Origin: Acidimangrovimonas sp.
GTDB taxonomy: Bacteria; Pseudomonadota; Alphaproteobacteria; Rhodobacterales; Rhodobacteraceae
Direction of reading: 5' to 3'
DNA length: 6,430 nucleotides
Assembly (NCBI GenBank): GCA_030147905.1
Contig: JASBUM010000650.1
Span: forward strand, 1 to 6,430
A program made the position numbers and the translations under genes. Under the pieces are notes generated by a model. It saw only the letters and a list, made by a program, of their open reading frames with translations, did not search any database and was not told the DNA's origin. Positions 5,483 to 6,430 of this stretch are shown piece after piece. Numbering within the stretch: the stretch's first letter is position 1; every line of letters starts with the position of its first letter.

Positions 5483-5938
5483 TGCGTGGAGGCGCGCAAG
5501 CGCGTCTTCGCATAGGCCCAGTTCGAGCCACTGGCAGCCGCGGCACATATCGGCGAGATCGCCCGGCTTCACCCTGTCGCGGATCCGGTCGAGCGCGGCG
5601 CCCCAGCGGAGCCGGTCGCCGGGCGCGAGGCCCAGCGCGGCGCCATGGGCGGCGTCGAGCCGGTCGATGCGCGTCTGGCGGATGCAGCCCGTGCCGCGGC
5701 GCGACGGGCAGGGGGCGCATATGTCATCGGCCGCGCCCACCACCTCGATTTCGACGGCACTGCCGTCCGTGCCGCGCAGCCGGTCCACGATGGCGGCCAT
5801 GTTGGCAGAGAATTCGGGCGTATAGCCCTTTCCCTGAAAGCCGAGCGCACAAAGAAAGTGATGTGGCCGAAACCGCGGGACCGGAGCGGCCGGTTCCGTG
5901 TGGCAAGTGGTCTGCGCGCCCTGCCGCGCCCCCGTCAT
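5471..5938 (-). CDS. DUF1284 family protein, putative iron-sulfur protein
   Basis: 155 aa, somewhat longer than the usual 130 or so because of an N-terminal extension of about 23 residues. The family core starts at RPHHFLCALGFQGKGY (24-39), with two His and Cys 30. It continues through VVGAADDICAPCP (66-78). Two cysteine clusters have the same spacing: C74-x2-C77-x7-C85 and C132-x2-C135-x7-C143. The family has no assigned reaction; it has been suggested to bind an iron-sulfur cluster, and the paired clusters agree with that. No signal peptide or membrane segment is seen, so it should be cytoplasmic. The ATG overlaps the purF stop as ATGA (5935-5938) with no good ribosome binding site, so expression probably depends on coupling to purF. 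There is no other likely start before residue 47. Family assignment is firm, function unknown. Confidence 0.88.
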   Translation of the reverse strand: MTGARQGAQTTCHTEPAAPVPRFRPHHFLCALGFQGKGYTPEFSANMAAIVDRLRGTDGSAVEIEVVGAADDICAPCPSRRGTGCIRQTRIDRLDAAHGAALGLAPGDRLRWGAALDRIRDRVKPGDLADMCRGCQWLELGLCEDALARLHAGQD

Positions 5939-6430
5939 TCGGCGGCGGTCTTCATCTGGAAGCCCTTTTCGAGCATGTCCGACGGCGCCACCGGATAATC
6001 GCCCGAGAAGCAGGCGTCGCAGTAGCGCGGGGCGTTCGCATCCCGGCCCGCGGCCTCGCCCACCGCGCGATAGAGCCCGTCGAGCGAGATGAACTTCAGG
6101 CTGTCGACGCCGATGAAGGTGCGCATTTCCTCCTCGGTCATGGTCGCGGCCAGAAGCTTGGCGCGTTCGGGCGTATCGACGCCGTAGAAGCAGGGCCAGG
6201 ACGTGGGCGGGGAGGCGATGCGGAAATGGACCTCGGCGGCGCCGGCCTCGAGGATCATCTCGCGGATCTTGATCGAGGTCGTGCCTCGTACCACCGAATC
6301 GTCGACCAGGATCACCCGCTTGCCGCGGATCAGCGCGCGGTTGACGTTGAGCTTGAGCCGCACGCCCATGTTGCGGATCTGTTCGGTCGGCTCGATGAAG
6401 GTGCGGCCCATGTACTGGTTGCGGATGATC
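5935..6430 (-). CDS. purF: Amidophosphoribosyltransferase PurF, C-terminal part (partial)
   Basis: The last 164 codons are visible; the rest, including the N-terminal glutaminase domain, lies beyond the right edge. PurF makes 5-phosphoribosylamine from PRPP and glutamine, the first committed step of purine synthesis. The type I phosphoribosyltransferase PRPP loop VILVDDSVVRGTT is at visible residues 39-51 (6277-6315). It is preceded by YMGRTFIEPT and followed by RIASPP. Cysteines at visible positions 80 (PCFYGVDTP), 137 and 140 (YCDACF) match three ligands of the [4Fe-4S] cluster in B. subtilis-type PurF; the fourth would be upstream of the window. The short C-terminus also fits that type and not the E. 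coli type, which has a longer tail and no cluster. The stop overlaps the DUF1284 start by 4 nt, implying one transcript. Confidence 0.96.
   Translation of the reverse strand, partial: IIRNQYMGRTFIEPTEQIRNMGVRLKLNVNRALIRGKRVILVDDSVVRGTTSIKIREMILEAGAAEVHFRIASPPTSWPCFYGVDTPERAKLLAATMTEEEMRTFIGVDSLKFISLDGLYRAVGEAAGRDANAPRYCDACFSGDYPVAPSDMLEKGFQMKTAAE

Noticed and set aside
5089..5720. Minus-strand frames in the gap after DUF1284 that could be a small gene or a decayed transposase.
   Set aside because: No conserved motif, no convincing ribosome binding site, and no terminal inverted repeats or target duplication around them.
5076..5825. Plus-strand frame covering the intergenic region and the opposite strand of DUF1284.
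   Set aside because: It begins inside the terminator palindrome, has low-complexity sequence, and runs antisense to a recognised gene.
1..6430. CRISPR array, phage or defence island, or other new multi-gene system.
   Set aside because: Repeats are short, directly tandem and two to four copies, with no spacers. All genes are ordinary chromosomal families with normal spacing.

Overview
This is an ordinary chromosomal window from a high-GC alphaproteobacterium, most likely of the Rhodobacterales (Rhodobacter/Paracoccus/Rhodovulum-like). The codon use is strongly G/C-ending. The gene set (SurE-Pcm-NlpD-like block, BioY, DUF1284, Fe-S-type PurF, DUF815 ATPase) fits that group. I see no IS element, phage gene, CRISPR array, tRNA or rRNA, and no sign of a new defence or mobile system.

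Layout. Bases 2-151 (+) hold the last 49 codons of a probable DUF815 P-loop ATPase. A non-coding convergent gap (152-506) follows, rich in short tandem duplications. On the minus strand, 3339 down to 507 is a compact surE > pcm > nlpD-like operon: surE and pcm overlap by ATGA, and nlpD follows after 38 nt. This order is also found in enterobacteria. A 293-bp GC-rich spacer lies upstream of surE, then a minus-strand short-chain dehydrogenase/reductase of YciK-like appearance (3633-4319). A 119-bp divergent region separates it from bioY (4439-4999, +), the biotin-specific S component of an ECF transporter, here without bioM/bioN beside it. Bases 5000-5470 are non-coding and hold a 14-bp tandem repeat, a perfect 28-bp palindrome (likely terminator) and a hairpin element that looks like a dispersed Rhodobacterales repeat. 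At the right edge, on the minus strand, lies the 3' part of purF, overlapped by ATGA with a small DUF1284 gene.

How the genes work together. SurE and Pcm are repair or housekeeping enzymes associated with stationary phase and stress. The NlpD-like lipoprotein has two LysM domains and a LytM/M23 domain lacking key catalytic residues, so it should be an amidase activator for cell separation rather than a peptidase. PurF carries the cysteines expected of a [4Fe-4S] amidophosphoribosyltransferase. The coupled DUF1284 protein has two matching Cys clusters, which makes an Fe-S link between the two the most interesting functional idea here. The other points of note are small: a reductase without its catalytic Ser, a three-codon mini-ORF ending on the bioY start, and repeated short tandem duplications in gene 3' flanks.
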